From contig NZ_JOFZ01000008.1 in assembly GCF_000721265.1 (NCBI RefSeq), positions 124,001 to 188,000 of the forward strand: a stretch of 64,000 bases of DNA, in the 5' to 3' direction. The stretch's first letter is position 1. Each line of letters starts with the position of its first letter. This DNA comes from Streptomyces sp. NRRL F-5126 (GTDB lineage Bacteria > Actinomycetota > Actinomycetes > Streptomycetales > Streptomycetaceae). Position numbers and translations under genes: made by a program. Below the pieces are notes generated by a model. It ran no database searches. It was given only the letters and a program-made list of their open reading frames with translations, and had not been told where the DNA came from. Positions 1-9,907 of this stretch are shown piece after piece.

Positions 1-139
1 GACGACGGCCCCAGGTGTCGACCTTCTCGACCTTTCCGTCGGCCTCACGGACGACGGAGAGGAAGCTCTCGATCAGCGGGGAGACAGAACGCTCCTCGAG
101 ATCGGGGTCGAGGATGACCATCACCTCGTAGTGACGCAT
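1..139 (-). CDS. rpsF: 30S ribosomal protein S6, N-terminal part (cut by window edge)
   Basis: The 46 codons visible read [16 protein letters not shown] at the N terminus, the typical opening of bacterial S6, a small-subunit protein that binds the central domain of 16S rRNA next to S18. The gene runs off the left edge, so about half of the usual ~96 residues is present. The ATG at 139 is preceded by a strong GGAGGTGG ribosome binding site. In actinobacteria rpsF normally heads an rpsF-ssb-rpsR-rplI operon; the partners would lie outside the window to the left. The 260 bp between this start and the next gene should hold its promoter, but I see no clear -35/-10 pair. Confidence 0.95.
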   Translation of the reverse strand, partial: MRHYEVMVILDPDLEERSVSPLIESFLSVVREADGKVEKVDTWGRR

Positions 140-399
140 GTGGAACCCACCTCCTTTGGACTCGGCGGCCACGGTCGTTCCGTGGCAGGAGGGTCGTGAT
201 GCGTGAGCAACGGTATCGGCCGCCTCTGACAATCGGCCGGCGAACCGGCTCTGGCAGACCTGGGCAGACACCGCCGCAGACCGTACAGGCTACCCGGACA
301 TGCCCGTCCGGTTGAAATCCGCCCGCACCCGGGCACAATCTGGGTACATCGGGTACGCGCGGCGCTACCACGCGCCGCCGGTCAGCCAGGAGGTGCCTC

Positions 400-708
400 A
401 TGGCACAGGCAATGCATCCGAACACGTCACGCGGCTCCCTCTTCGCCTCCGACGGGAAGCCCCACCCCTTGCAGGACTCCCTCATGGCCGCGACGCTCGT
501 CCTCGGGCTGCTGGCCTTCGTGACCGCCTGGTTCCACAACCTGTCGCTGCTGACCTCGTGGGTCGGCCTCGTCGGGATCATCGTGGGCGCGTACACGCAG
601 TACGTCTCCATCACCACGCGCGAGCGCTTCCTGACCATCCTCGGCCTCGGCGCGGCCGCGATCGGCTTCTTCCTCGGCATGGCACACGGCGGGCTCTTCG
701 TCGCCTGA
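400..708 (+). CDS. small three-helix membrane protein of unknown function
   Basis: 102 residues with three predicted membrane helices (about residues 29-46, 50-68 and 75-95) after a polar N-terminal tail of ~25 residues. ATG follows AGGAGGTG at good spacing. I do not recognise a named domain. Its place between rpsF and a FemX-type cell-wall enzyme on the plus strand resembles other Streptomyces chromosomes, where a short integral membrane protein is found here. No catalytic motif is visible, so no function is proposed. Confidence 0.8.
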   Translation: MAQAMHPNTSRGSLFASDGKPHPLQDSLMAATLVLGLLAFVTAWFHNLSLLTSWVGLVGIIVGAYTQYVSITTRERFLTILGLGAAAIGFFLGMAHGGLFVA

Positions 709-846
709 GCGCGGCGGGCCGGTCGCGGCCGGCCCGTCACAGCCGCCGTCGGCCAGGCCGACGCTCCCGGGGCGCAGTAGGCTTCGGCGCGTGACCCGGA
801 GCCCCACGTACCCACTGGGGACACACCCGCCGAGGAGCGCCCCCGC

Positions 847-1983
847 ATGAGCCTGCCCCAGAGCAAGAGCCTGGTCCTCAGGACCATCAGCCGTGAGCAG
901 CATCTGGCGTACATCCAGAGCCTGCCCTCCGCCAGCCACTGCCAGGTGCCCGCATGGGCCGACGTGAAGACGGAGTGGCGCTCGGAGAACCTCGGCTGGT
1001 TCGACTCGACCGGCCGGCTGGTCGGCGCGGGGCTCGTGCTGTACCGGCAGCTGCCCAAGATCAAGCGCTACCTCGCGTACCTGCCGGAGGGCCCGGTCAT
1101 CAACTGGCACGCGCCCAATCTGGACGAGTGGCTGCAGCCGATGCTCGCGCACCTCAAGCAGCAGGGCGCCTTCTCGGTGAAGATGGGGCCTCCGGTGGTG
1201 ATCCGCCGCTGGGACGCGGCCGCCATCAAGTCCGGCATCCAGGACCCGGACGTGAAGCGCCTGCGCGACGTCGAGGCCACCCACATCGAGCCGCGCGCGT
1301 TCGAGGTGTCCGACCGGCTGCGGAAGATGGGCTGGCAGCAGGGCGAGGACGGCGGCGCCGGCTTCGGCGACGTGCAGCCCCGCTACGTCTTCCAGGTGCC
1401 GCTGGCGAACCGGTCACTCGACGAGGTGCTCAAGGGCTTCAACCAGCTGTGGCGCCGCAACATCAAGAAGGCCGAGAAGGCGGGCGTCGAGGTCGTGCAG
1501 GGCGGCTACAACGACCTCGCCGAGTGGCAGCGCCTGTACGAGATCACGGCGGAGCGCGACCACTTCAGGCCGCGGCCCCAGTCCTACTTCGAACGCATGT
1601 GGACGGTCCTGAACACCGAGGACCCGAACCGCATGCGGCTCTACTTCGCCCGCCACGAGGGCGAGAACGTCGCCGCCGCGACGATGCTGATCGTCGGCGG
1701 CCACGTCTGGTACTCCTACGGCGCCTCCGCGAACCACAAGCGCGAGGTGCGGCCGTCGAACGCCATGCAGTGGCGCATGCTGCGCGACGCGTACGCGATG
1801 GGCGCGACGGTCTACGACCTGCGCGGCATCTCCGACTCGCTGGACGAGACCGACCACCTCTTCGGGTTGATCCAGTTCAAGGTGGGCACCGGCGGCGAGG
1901 CCGTCGAGTACATCGGCGAGTGGGACTTCCCGCTGAACAAGCTCCTCCACAAGGCGCTGGACATGTACATGTCCCGACGCTGA
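847..1983 (+). CDS. FemX-like peptidyltransferase (lipid II interpeptide-bridge aminoacyltransferase)
   Basis: 378 residues, the normal size for FemABX enzymes, which use aminoacyl-tRNA to add the first residue of the peptidoglycan cross-bridge to lipid II at the inner face of the membrane. The protein has the paired GNAT-like folds of the family; the C-terminal half carries GASANHKREVRPSNAMQW and YDLRGISDS, close to the conserved substrate-binding part of FemX and BacA-like proteins. Streptomyces have an LL-DAP/Gly bridge, so glycine is the likely residue (inference). ATG 847 follows GAGGAG. An alanine-racemase-like gene lies 77 bp downstream on the same strand, and a GT87 enzyme and a PBP follow, making a cell-wall neighbourhood. 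Confidence 0.88.
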   Translation: MSLPQSKSLVLRTISREQHLAYIQSLPSASHCQVPAWADVKTEWRSENLGWFDSTGRLVGAGLVLYRQLPKIKRYLAYLPEGPVINWHAPNLDEWLQPMLAHLKQQGAFSVKMGPPVVIRRWDAAAIKSGIQDPDVKRLRDVEATHIEPRAFEVSDRLRKMGWQQGEDGGAGFGDVQPRYVFQVPLANRSLDEVLKGFNQLWRRNIKKAEKAGVEVVQGGYNDLAEWQRLYEITAERDHFRPRPQSYFERMWTVLNTEDPNRMRLYFARHEGENVAAATMLIVGGHVWYSYGASANHKREVRPSNAMQWRMLRDAYAMGATVYDLRGISDSLDETDHLFGLIQFKVGTGGEAVEYIGEWDFPLNKLLHKALDMYMSRR

Positions 1984-2060
1984 CCGCCCATACGCTTCCC
2001 CGAGAACGTTCGAGAAACAGCTGACGGCTACGGCAGCCGAGAGAAAGGTCCAGGACCGGC

Positions 2061-3092
2061 ATGGCGCTCTCCCTCTACGTCGACACCGCGCGCTGGCGGG
2101 CGCACCAGAAGTCGGTCATCGATCAGTTCCCCGGCATCGTGCCCGTCTGCAAGGGCAATGGGTACGGCTTCGGGCACGGGCGGCTCGCGGAGGAGACGAC
2201 CCGTTTCGGTTCCGACATGCTCGCCGTCGGCACGATCTACGAGGCCGCGAGCATCAAGGACTGGTTCAGCGGCGACCTGCTGGTCCTGACCCCGTTCAGG
2301 CGCGGCGAGGAGCCGGTGCCGCTGCCGGACCGCGTGGTCCGCTCCGTCTCGTCCATCGACGGCGTGTACGCGCTGGTGGGCGCGCGCGTGGTCATCGAGT
2401 GCATGAGCTCCATGAAGCGCCACGGCGTCAAGGAGGACGAGCTCGGCCAGCTGCACGCGGCCATCGAGGACGTGCGTCTCGAAGGCTTCGCGCTGCACCT
2501 GCCGCTCGACCGCACGGACGGCTCGGACGCCGTCGAGGAGGTCATCGCGTGGATGGACAGGCTGCGCGCGGCCCGGCTCCCGCTGCACACGATGTTCGTG
2601 AGCCACCTGAAGGCCGACGAGCTGGCCAGGCTGCAGCAGCAGTTCCCGCAGACCCGCTTCCGCGCGCGCATCGGCACCAAGCTGTGGCTCGGCGACCATG
2701 ACGCGACCGAGTACCGGGGCGCGGTCCTCGACGTCACCCAGGTCGTCAAGGGCGACCGGTTCGGCTACCGCCAGCAGAGGACGGCGGCCGACGGCTGGCT
2801 CGTGGTCGTCGCCGGGGGCACGTCACACGGCGTGGGGCTCGAGGCCCCGAAGGCGGTGCACAGCATGACGTCGCGGGCGAAGGGCGTGGCGCGCGCGGGG
2901 CTCGCCACGGTCAACCGCAACCTGTCGCCGTTCGTCTGGGCAGGCAAGCAGCGCTGGTTCGCGGAGCCGCCGCACATGCAAGTGTCGATCCTTTTCGTGC
3001 CGTCGGACGCTGAGGAGCCGAAGATCGGCGACGAGCTGGTGGCGATCCTGCGCCACACGACGACGCAGTTCGACCGGCTCGTCGACCGCTGA
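2061..3092 (+). CDS. alanine-racemase-like PLP-dependent protein
   Basis: 343 residues. The segment VCKGNGYGFGHG near residue 30 matches the N-terminal barrel motif of alanine racemase, where the Lys forms the Schiff base with pyridoxal phosphate (VVKANAYGHG in Alr). A C-terminal beta domain with GTKLWLGD and FGYRQQ follows. It is shorter and more divergent than the housekeeping Alr (~380 residues), so the substrate is uncertain; a racemase or decarboxylase acting on a cell-wall amino acid is possible. It follows femX by 77 bp on the same strand, suggesting a shared role in bridge or peptide synthesis (inference). No clear terminator was found in the 261 bp between it and the convergent gene at 3354. 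Confidence 0.75.
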   Translation: MALSLYVDTARWRAHQKSVIDQFPGIVPVCKGNGYGFGHGRLAEETTRFGSDMLAVGTIYEAASIKDWFSGDLLVLTPFRRGEEPVPLPDRVVRSVSSIDGVYALVGARVVIECMSSMKRHGVKEDELGQLHAAIEDVRLEGFALHLPLDRTDGSDAVEEVIAWMDRLRAARLPLHTMFVSHLKADELARLQQQFPQTRFRARIGTKLWLGDHDATEYRGAVLDVTQVVKGDRFGYRQQRTAADGWLVVVAGGTSHGVGLEAPKAVHSMTSRAKGVARAGLATVNRNLSPFVWAGKQRWFAEPPHMQVSILFVPSDAEEPKIGDELVAILRHTTTQFDRLVDR

Positions 3093-3353
3093 GCGCTCGG
3101 CGCGCCGCGCGGCTTGAGCGTGGGACGCGCCGCCGCCGGGCGCGCGGCAGGCCGACAGTGCCGCACGCGTGCGGCCCAGGGCCCAACGGCGGCCGGGCCG
3201 CACGAGCCGGGGCGGCGTGCCTCGGTACCCCTCACGCCGCGGGTGCGCGCAGCCGACGATCACGGCCGGCAGGCCCTGACGCCGAAGCCCGGGCGCCAGG
3301 CGCCACCGCCGTGCTCGTCACCGCCCGGCGTGCGGGCCCGTGCGGACCGGGGG

Positions 3354-4946
3354 CTAGCCGTGGTGCCTGCCCTTCCCCCGCGCCTGGGGCTCCCACTCGC
3401 CGGTGTCCCACTCGTCGCGGCCCCACTCGACCCGCCGCCCGGTGCCCCCGTCGCCGTCCCCGTCCCCGTCCTCGTCGGCGGCGAGGCGTGCGCGCGCCGC
3501 CTCGCCCAGGACGAAGACGTCGGGCGCGCGGTCCAGCACGCCGCCCGACGGGTCGTCCCCGCCGTCGGCGCGCACCGGGTCGCGCTCGGGCATCAGCGCG
3601 TCCCGCACGACCATCGCGCACAGGAACAGCGTGCCCGCCAGGTGCAGGGCGATCGCGAGCTGGTACCCCTGCGCGGGCAGCCCCTTGTGCGCGTCGCCGC
3701 TGGTCGTGTACGCGAGGTACATCCAGATGCCGAGGAAGTACATGACCTCGCACGCCTGCCACACCAGGAAGTCGCGCCAGCGCGGCCGCGCGAGCGCCGC
3801 GAGCGGCACGAGCCAGAGCACGTACTGCGGCGAGTACACCTTGTTGGCCAGGATGAACGCGGCGACGACGAGGAAGGCGAGCTGCGCGAACCGCGGCCTG
3901 CGCGGCGCCATCAGCGCCAGCGCGCCGATGCCGGCGCAGGCGAGCACCATCAGCAGGACGGAGTACGTGTTGACCGGCCCGACGTCGTTCGTGAACGCGC
4001 CGGTCCGCTGGTTGATGATCAGCCAGAACGACCCGAAGTCCACCGGCCGCGACTGGCTGAACGTGTAGAACTTCTTCCACCCCTCGGGTGCCGCCAGCAT
4101 CACCGGCAGGTTCACCACGAGCCAGGCGCAGGCGGCGCCCAGCAGCGCCGTCCCGTACGCCCGCCACTTGCCGGCCCGCCAGCACAGCACGAGCAGCGGC
4201 CCGAGGATCAGCACCGGATACAGCTTCGCCGCCGTGGCCAGCCCGATGAGGACGCCGAACGCGACCGTCCTGCCCCGCGTCCACATCAGCATCGCGGCCG
4301 CCGTCAGGGCGACGGCCAGCAGGTCCCAGTTGATCGTGGCGGTCAGCGCGAACGCGGGCGCGAGCGCCACCAGCAGGGCGTCCCAGGGGCGGCGCCTGTG
4401 GATGCGGGCCGTGCACACGGCGATGATCGCGGCGCAGACGAGGAGCATCGCCGCGTTCGCCATCCAGTAGGCCTGCTCGCGGCCCATCAGGTCGGCGTCA
4501 CCCGACGTGAACAGCGAGGTGATCCAGGAGGCGACCTCCATGAACAGGCCTGTGAGCACGGGGTACTCCAGGTAGTCCATGTCGCCGTTCAGGCGGTCGA
4601 AGTACGGCACGAGCCCGTCGGAGAAGCCGCGCGCCTGGAAGAGGTGCGGTACGTCCGAGTAGCAGGCGTGCGTGTACTGGGAGCTGGCGCCGCGGAACCA
4701 CGCCCAGTCGTAGCACGGCAGCTTCTGGACCATGCCGAGCGCGAACATGCCGATCGCGACGAGCGCGACGACGCGCACGGGCGTGAGCCAGCTCGCTCTG
4801 GCGTACGCCCAGCGCCCGAAGGGGCCGCCGATCAGCTCGCTGCCGGCCGCGGCGATCCGGTCGCGGCGGGTGGGCGCGACGTCGGCCGCCTCCTGGGGCG
4901 CGACGGACGTACCGGCGGGTGCGGAGGTGTCTTCTGCGCTGGGCAT
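3354..4946 (-). CDS. GT87-type membrane glycosyltransferase (polyprenol-phosphate-sugar dependent)
   Basis: About 530 residues with around ten hydrophobic helices. The stretch GLATAAKLYPVLILGP is a hallmark of family GT87/DUF2029 mannosyl- and arabinofuranosyltransferases, which take sugars from polyprenyl-phosphate on the outer membrane face. I chose ATG 4946 because a GGCAGG lies about 9 bases upstream; an ATG three codons earlier (4955) is also possible. The open frame continues upstream to 5330 but that part overlaps the PBP gene and is low-complexity basic sequence, so it is rejected. The last ~70 residues are an acidic, Asp/Glu/Gly-rich cytoplasmic tail. It sits 43 bp downstream of the PBP gene and is probably co-transcribed with it. 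Confidence 0.82.
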   Translation of the reverse strand: MPSAEDTSAPAGTSVAPQEAADVAPTRRDRIAAAGSELIGGPFGRWAYARASWLTPVRVVALVAIGMFALGMVQKLPCYDWAWFRGASSQYTHACYSDVPHLFQARGFSDGLVPYFDRLNGDMDYLEYPVLTGLFMEVASWITSLFTSGDADLMGREQAYWMANAAMLLVCAAIIAVCTARIHRRRPWDALLVALAPAFALTATINWDLLAVALTAAAMLMWTRGRTVAFGVLIGLATAAKLYPVLILGPLLVLCWRAGKWRAYGTALLGAACAWLVVNLPVMLAAPEGWKKFYTFSQSRPVDFGSFWLIINQRTGAFTNDVGPVNTYSVLLMVLACAGIGALALMAPRRPRFAQLAFLVVAAFILANKVYSPQYVLWLVPLAALARPRWRDFLVWQACEVMYFLGIWMYLAYTTSGDAHKGLPAQGYQLAIALHLAGTLFLCAMVVRDALMPERDPVRADGGDDPSGGVLDRAPDVFVLGEAARARLAADEDGDGDGDGGTGRRVEWGRDEWDTGEWEPQARGKGRHHG

Positions 4947-4989
4947 GGCGCCCATCCTGCCGTACCGCGCCGGCGCCGTGGCTGCCTGC

Positions 4990-7671
4990 CTACGTGACCG
5001 GGCCGCCGAAGATGCCTCCCGTGTCTCCGTTGCCGCCGCTGTCGCTGCCGGGTTGCGAGTCGGACGGCGACGGGTCCGTACCTCCGTCGGTGCCGCCGTT
5101 GCCTCCCGTGCCGCCGTTGCCCCCGGTGCCACCGTTGCCGCCACCGGTGCCGTTCTGGCCACCGTCGGAGCAGCCGCCCCACCACGAGTTGCAGGTGTCG
5201 GAAGGCGACGGCGGCGGCGAGATGCCGGACGGGGTCGTCGACGGCGACGGCTGCGTGGACGGGGATGTGGAGGTCGACGGGGACGTGGACGGCGAGGTGG
5301 AAGGCGAGGGCGGCGGGGAGTGCAGGCCACCGCCGAAGACCGACTTGCCGATGGGCTGGGGCTTCGTGAACTTCATGACAGGGGTGTTCGACAGCGCGTC
5401 CGTCATGTAGTCGCGGAAGATCTCCGAGGGGAACGACGCACCCTGGATGGTGGTTTGGCCACCCGTGCCGTACATCGACAGGAACTTGTGGTCGCCCTTC
5501 GCGCTGTCGTCCATGCGGTACATGTCCACGGCCGTCGACAGCTGCGGGGTGTAGCCGACGAACCAGGCGGACTTGTTCTCGTCGGTCGTACCGGTCTTGC
5601 CCGCCAGTTCCCGACCGGGAACCTTTGCGTTGGTGCCCGTGCCCTTGTCGACGACAGTCCGCAGCACGTCGGTCACGTTGTCCGCGACCTGAGCGGGCAT
5701 CGCCTGCGTGACCTTGTTCTGGTGCTTGTAGACCTCCTTGCCGCGCTTGAGGACCTTCGTCACCGAGTACGGCTCGCGCTGCTTGCCGTGCTGGGCGAAG
5801 GTGCCGTACGCGCCGGCCATGCGGATGGCGCTCGGGTCGGAGATGCCGATGGAGAACGACGGCACGTCGGACTTGCTCAGCTGGCTCGCGGACAGACCGG
5901 CCTTCTCGGCCTCCGTGCGCACGGTCGGGATGCCCACATCCATGCCGAGCTGCACGAACGCGGAGTTCACGGACTCACGCATGGCCTCGCGCAGGCTGAT
6001 CGACGGCCGGTTGTACCCCTCGTCGTTGGGCTGCAACCACTCCTTGCCGCTCTTGTCCACCCAATCCTTGCCTGTGTAGTCCTTGACCTTGTACATGTTC
6101 TTGCCCGGGTAGCGGCTGGTGTCCGGATTGACCGGCGTCCGCTCGGAGTCGGGCTGGTCGGGGCCGAGGTCCGGGTCTCTCTTCCCGTGCTCCATGGCGG
6201 CGGCCAGCACGAACGGCTTGAAGGTCGATCCGACCTGGGCGCCGGTGAAGTCGGCGTTGTCGGTGAAGTGCTTCGTGGCGTCCTCACCGCCGTAGATCGC
6301 CACGATCTTCCCCGTCTGCGGTTCCACGGACGCGCCGCCGAACTGCACGTACTTGTCCTTCTTGGGCCGCTTCTCGGGGTCGATGTTGGCCTTGCGCACC
6401 TTCTCGACGGACTTCTCGAGCTGGTCGACCTTCTTCTTGTCGAAGGTCGTGTAGATCTCGTAACCGCCGTGGGAGAGGTCGTCCGCCGTGATGCCCTGGC
6501 TGTTGTGGGCGACGTACGACTTCGCGAGGTCCACCAGGTAGCCGACCTGGCCACTGAGCTGGTGGGACTTCTTCGGCTGGTCGTAGTCGGGAAGCGTCTT
6601 GTACGTGGCGCGCTTCGCGGCGCTCAGCTTGTGGTCCTGGACCATCTGGTCGAGGATCCAGCTCCACCGCTGCGTCTCGCGCTTGGTGTTCGCCTCGTGC
6701 GTCGCGTTCGGGTTCAGTCCCGGGTTTCCCGCAGGGTCGTAGAGCGTGGCGCCCTTGAGCAGCGCGGCGAGGAAGGCGCACTGGCTCGGGTTGAGGTTCT
6801 TGGCGTCCGTGCCGAAGTACGCGCGCGACGCCGCCTGGATGCCGTAGGCGCCCCTGCCGTAGTAAGAGGTGTTCAGGTAGCCGGCCAGGATCTGGCGCTT
6901 GTCCATCTTGGTGCCGACCTTGATGGAGATGAACAGCTCCTTGACCTTGCGGCTCAGCGTCTGGCTCTGGTCTCCGAGGCGGGCGTTCTTGACGTACTGC
7001 TGGGTGATCGTGGAGCCGCCCTGCGTCTCCTCGCCCTTCGCCATGTTGAGGACGGCGCGCGCGATGCCCTGGGGGTCGATGCCCGAGTCCGTGTAGAAGG
7101 ACTTGTTCTCCGCGGAGACCACCGCGTCCTGCATCGCCTTGGGGATCTGGTCGATGCCGATGATCTGGCGGTTGCGCTCGCCTCCGGTGGAGACCATCGG
7201 GGAGCCGTCCGACCAGTAGTAGACGTTGTTCTCCGCCTTGGCCGCCAGGCTCACCTGCGGCAGTCCCACGAGCGCGTAGGCGGCCGAACCGGCGGCCAGT
7301 ATCGAGCCGAAGAAGCCCAGCACGAGCGCGCCCGACAGTCTCCAGGACGGCACCCAGCGGCGCCAGCCGTACTTCTCGAAGCGCGGGTAGTCGATGAAGC
7401 GCTTCTTGGCGGGCCCGCGGCCTTTGCCGCGCCCGCCGGCCCCCGGCCCTGTGCCGGCCCCGCGCCTGCGGCCGCCGCGCTGGGCCGCGCGCCGGGCCGC
7501 GGCGCGGCCGGCGTACGGCTGCTCGTCCTCCCCGTGCGGGCCTGCGGGCGACGCCGCGGCCCCTTCGCGGGAGGGGGCGGCGCGGCGGCCGGACGGCTGC
7601 TGGGCCGTGCGCCTGGCCGCGGCACGTCCGCCGCCTTGGGGCTGCGGCGGTTTGCGACGGTGCTCGCTCAT
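4990..7671 (-). CDS. class A penicillin-binding protein (bifunctional transglycosylase/transpeptidase)
   Basis: 893 residues. After a basic, Ala/Arg/Gly-rich cytoplasmic tail of ~110 residues comes one membrane helix (GALVLGFFGSILAAGSAAYALV), then a GT51 domain with VVSAENKSFYTDSGIDP and GGSTITQQYVKNA, and a transpeptidase domain with the catalytic SxxK (STFK), SVN and KTGT (AGKTGTTDENKSAWFVGY) motifs in order. It polymerises lipid II and cross-links glycan strands outside the membrane. The final ~130 residues are a Pro/Ser/Thr linker and a Gly-rich repeat (runs of GGNGGTGG), an extracellular low-complexity tail common in Streptomyces PBPs. ATG 7671 is preceded by GAGGAG. The GT87 gene follows directly. 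Confidence 0.93.
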   Translation of the reverse strand: MSEHRRKPPQPQGGGRAAARRTAQQPSGRRAAPSREGAAASPAGPHGEDEQPYAGRAAARRAAQRGGRRRGAGTGPGAGGRGKGRGPAKKRFIDYPRFEKYGWRRWVPSWRLSGALVLGFFGSILAAGSAAYALVGLPQVSLAAKAENNVYYWSDGSPMVSTGGERNRQIIGIDQIPKAMQDAVVSAENKSFYTDSGIDPQGIARAVLNMAKGEETQGGSTITQQYVKNARLGDQSQTLSRKVKELFISIKVGTKMDKRQILAGYLNTSYYGRGAYGIQAASRAYFGTDAKNLNPSQCAFLAALLKGATLYDPAGNPGLNPNATHEANTKRETQRWSWILDQMVQDHKLSAAKRATYKTLPDYDQPKKSHQLSGQVGYLVDLAKSYVAHNSQGITADDLSHGGYEIYTTFDKKKVDQLEKSVEKVRKANIDPEKRPKKDKYVQFGGASVEPQTGKIVAIYGGEDATKHFTDNADFTGAQVGSTFKPFVLAAAMEHGKRDPDLGPDQPDSERTPVNPDTSRYPGKNMYKVKDYTGKDWVDKSGKEWLQPNDEGYNRPSISLREAMRESVNSAFVQLGMDVGIPTVRTEAEKAGLSASQLSKSDVPSFSIGISDPSAIRMAGAYGTFAQHGKQREPYSVTKVLKRGKEVYKHQNKVTQAMPAQVADNVTDVLRTVVDKGTGTNAKVPGRELAGKTGTTDENKSAWFVGYTPQLSTAVDMYRMDDSAKGDHKFLSMYGTGGQTTIQGASFPSEIFRDYMTDALSNTPVMKFTKPQPIGKSVFGGGLHSPPPSPSTSPSTSPSTSTSPSTQPSPSTTPSGISPPPSPSDTCNSWWGGCSDGGQNGTGGGNGGTGGNGGTGGNGGTDGGTDPSPSDSQPGSDSGGNGDTGGIFGGPVT

Positions 7672-8063
7672 GGAACGACTACTCCTCGGGCAGGCGAGTG
7701 CGCCTGGAAGCGGCAGTGGTGTTCCGGCCCCCCGGCACGGCCCCGGTCCGCCGGGCGTCCGTGGTCGTCCGCCCTGGCTTCGCTGGGCCCGTGCGCGCGA
7801 CGCTCCCTCGCGTCGCAGGGGTCCCGGTGGTCTGCATGCCGCACAGACTACGCACGGTCAAAACTCACCGAGCCCCGAAGGTCACCCCAAATCAGGCAAC
7901 TTGCACTCTGTGAATTGACGATGTGATCGCGTTCACGAGTCCTCCTCTTGTCGCGGCAGCCACCGCCCTCTATCGTGCTGATGTATCGACTCGATACATC
8001 AGCACGACATGTCGGAGCGAGACAACCAAGCGGTCAGGCGTGCGGACGACGAAAGGAGCAGGT
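7672..8063. other. divergent intergenic region between PBP and padR
   Basis: 392 bp between two divergent genes. The left part shows only short open frames of basic composition on either strand without a credible ribosome binding site. The right part is less GC-rich and carries the 35-bp palindrome at 7973-8007, followed by the AAAGGAG ribosome binding site of padR. Confidence 0.6.
7973..8007. promoter_or_regulatory. 35-bp perfect palindrome, probable PadR operator
   Basis: Two 17-base arms around a single central C (position 7990) are perfectly complementary; the core reads ATGTATCGACTCGATACAT. PadR-family repressors typically bind ATGTAT-type dyads in their own promoters, so autoregulation by the gene starting 57 bp downstream is the natural reading. 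The next base pair outward (7972/8008) does not match, so the arms end sharply. Confidence 0.75.
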
Positions 8064-8765
8064 GTGAGCAGGCGCTCGGGGATCCTTGAGTTCGCCGTGC
8101 TCGGTCTGCTCCGTGAGTCCCCCATGCACGGCTACGAGCTGCGCAAACGCCTCAATACGTCGCTGGGGATCTTCCGGGCGTTCAGCTACGGGACGCTCTA
8201 CCCGTGCCTCAAGACGCTGGTCGCCAACGGCTGGTTGATCGAGGAACCGGGCAGCGCCCCGGAGGACGCGCTCGCCGCGTCCCTCGCCGGCCGCCGGGCC
8301 AAGATCGTCTACCGGCTGACGGCCGAGGGCAAGGAGCACTTCGAGGAGCTGCTCGCCCACACCGGGCCCGACACCTGGGAGGACGAGCACTTCGCCGCCC
8401 GGTTCGCCTTTTTCGGGCAGACCGAGCGTGAGGTGCGCATGCGCGTCCTCGAAGGGCGCCGGAGCCGTCTCGAGGAGCGCCTGGAGAAGATGCGGGCCTC
8501 ACTCGCCCGCACGCGCGAGCGTCTCGACGACTACACGCTGGAGCTCCAGCGCCACGGGATGGAATCCGTGGAGCGGGAGGTCCGCTGGCTGAACGAGCTC
8601 ATCGAGAGCGAGCGGGCAGCCGGTCCACGGGCCGCTGACCGCCGTGCGCCGCAGGACACCGACCACAAGGACGGTCTGCCCCGGCGCCGGGGTGCCGCAT
8701 CTGCCGAGGGCTCGCCCTCGCGGCACCCCGGTCCGCCGGATCCGTCCGACGACAGGACCAAGTGA
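8064..8765 (+). CDS. PadR-family transcriptional regulator
   Basis: 233 residues from GTG 8064, which follows AAAGGAG at 5 bases. An N-terminal winged helix ([24 protein letters not shown] ... [19 protein letters not shown], residues ~5-65) is the PadR signature; a C-terminal helical region (~110-185) with heptad-like Leu/Arg spacing should give the dimerisation coiled coil. The last ~45 residues are Pro/Arg-rich and unstructured. The open frame extends upstream to 7923 but would run through the palindromic operator, so the shorter start is preferred. ino1 begins 59 bp downstream on the same strand, so the regulator may control inositol synthesis together with itself (inference). Confidence 0.9.
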   Translation: MSRRSGILEFAVLGLLRESPMHGYELRKRLNTSLGIFRAFSYGTLYPCLKTLVANGWLIEEPGSAPEDALAASLAGRRAKIVYRLTAEGKEHFEELLAHTGPDTWEDEHFAARFAFFGQTEREVRMRVLEGRRSRLEERLEKMRASLARTRERLDDYTLELQRHGMESVEREVRWLNELIESERAAGPRAADRRAPQDTDHKDGLPRRRGAASAEGSPSRHPGPPDPSDDRTK

Positions 8766-8824
8766 GGCCCGCTTCACCGCGGAGCCTCATCGGGAACACC
8801 GAGATCACACAGGGAGCAACCGGA

Positions 8825-9907
8825 ATGGGTTCGGTTCGCGTAGCCATCGTCGGCGTGGGCAACTGCGCCTCGTCGCTGGTGCAAGGCGTCGAGTACTACA
8901 AGGACGCCGACCCGGCGGGCAAGGTGCCGGGGCTGATGCACGTGCAGTTCGGCGACTACCACGTGCGGGACATCGAGTTCGTCGCCGCCTTCGACGTCGA
9001 CGCGAAGAAGGTCGGCCTCGACCTCGCGGACGCCATCGGTGCCAGCGAGAACAACACCATCAAGATCTGCGACGTGCCGTCCTCCGGCATCACGGTCGAG
9101 CGCGGCCACACCCTGGACGGTCTGGGCAAGTACTACCGCCAGACCATCGAGGAGTCCGACGAGACCCCCGTGGACATCGTCCAGATCCTGAAGGACCGCA
9201 AGGTCGACGTCCTCGTCTGCTACCTGCCGGTCGGTTCCGAGGACGCGGCGAAGTACTACGCGCAGTGCGCCATCGACGCCAAGGTCGCCTTCGTGAACGC
9301 CCTCCCGGTGTTCATCGCGGGCACCAAGGAGTGGGCGGACAAGTTCACCGAGGCCGGCGTGCCGATCATCGGTGACGACATCAAGTCGCAGGTCGGCGCA
9401 ACCATCACGCACCGCGTGCTCGCCAAGCTCTTCGAGGACCGCGGTGTGATCCTCGACCGCACGATGCAGCTGAACGTCGGCGGCAACATGGACTTCAAGA
9501 ACATGCTCGAGCGCGAGCGCCTGGAGTCCAAGAAGATCTCCAAGACGCAGGCCGTCACCTCGCAGATCCCGGACCGCGACCTGGGCGCCGACAACGTGCA
9601 CATCGGCCCGTCCGACTACGTCGCCTGGCTGGACGACCGCAAGTGGGCCTACGTCCGCCTTGAGGGCCGTGCCTTCGGTGACGTTCCGCTGAACCTGGAG
9701 TACAAGCTCGAGGTCTGGGACTCCCCCAACTCCGCCGGTGTCATCATCGATGCCGTGCGTGCCGCGAAGATCGCGAAGGACCGCGGCATCGGCGGCCCCG
9801 TACTGTCGGCCTCCAGCTACTTCATGAAGTCGCCGCCGAAGCAGTACTTCGACGATGAGGCCCGCGAGAACGTGGAGAAGTTCATCCGCGGCGAGGTCGA
9901 GCGCTGA
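8825..9907 (+). CDS. ino1: inositol-3-phosphate synthase
   Basis: 360 residues. The N-terminal [18 protein letters not shown] is the NAD-binding Rossmann motif of the actinobacterial myo-inositol-1-phosphate synthase family; [12 protein letters not shown] and the [12 protein letters not shown] segment are further family signatures. It converts glucose-6-phosphate to inositol phosphate, the first step to mycothiol and phosphatidylinositol in the cytoplasm. ATG 8825 lies after AGGGAGC. The preceding PadR gene is 59 bp away. The 3' end is duplicated in a 17-bp tandem repeat across the stop codon, and a strong hairpin follows. Confidence 0.95.
   Translation: MGSVRVAIVGVGNCASSLVQGVEYYKDADPAGKVPGLMHVQFGDYHVRDIEFVAAFDVDAKKVGLDLADAIGASENNTIKICDVPSSGITVERGHTLDGLGKYYRQTIEESDETPVDIVQILKDRKVDVLVCYLPVGSEDAAKYYAQCAIDAKVAFVNALPVFIAGTKEWADKFTEAGVPIIGDDIKSQVGATITHRVLAKLFEDRGVILDRTMQLNVGGNMDFKNMLERERLESKKISKTQAVTSQIPDRDLGADNVHIGPSDYVAWLDDRKWAYVRLEGRAFGDVPLNLEYKLEVWDSPNSAGVIIDAVRAAKIAKDRGIGGPVLSASSYFMKSPPKQYFDDEARENVEKFIRGEVER

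Noticed and set aside
3114..5330. Long plus- and minus-strand frames overlapping the GT87 and PBP genes
   Set aside because: Arg/Ala/Pro-rich shadows of the real genes; none has conserved motifs.
7679..7861. 60-residue minus-strand open frame upstream of the PBP gene
   Set aside because: Basic, low-complexity, no ribosome binding site, no domain; typical GC-rich chance frame.
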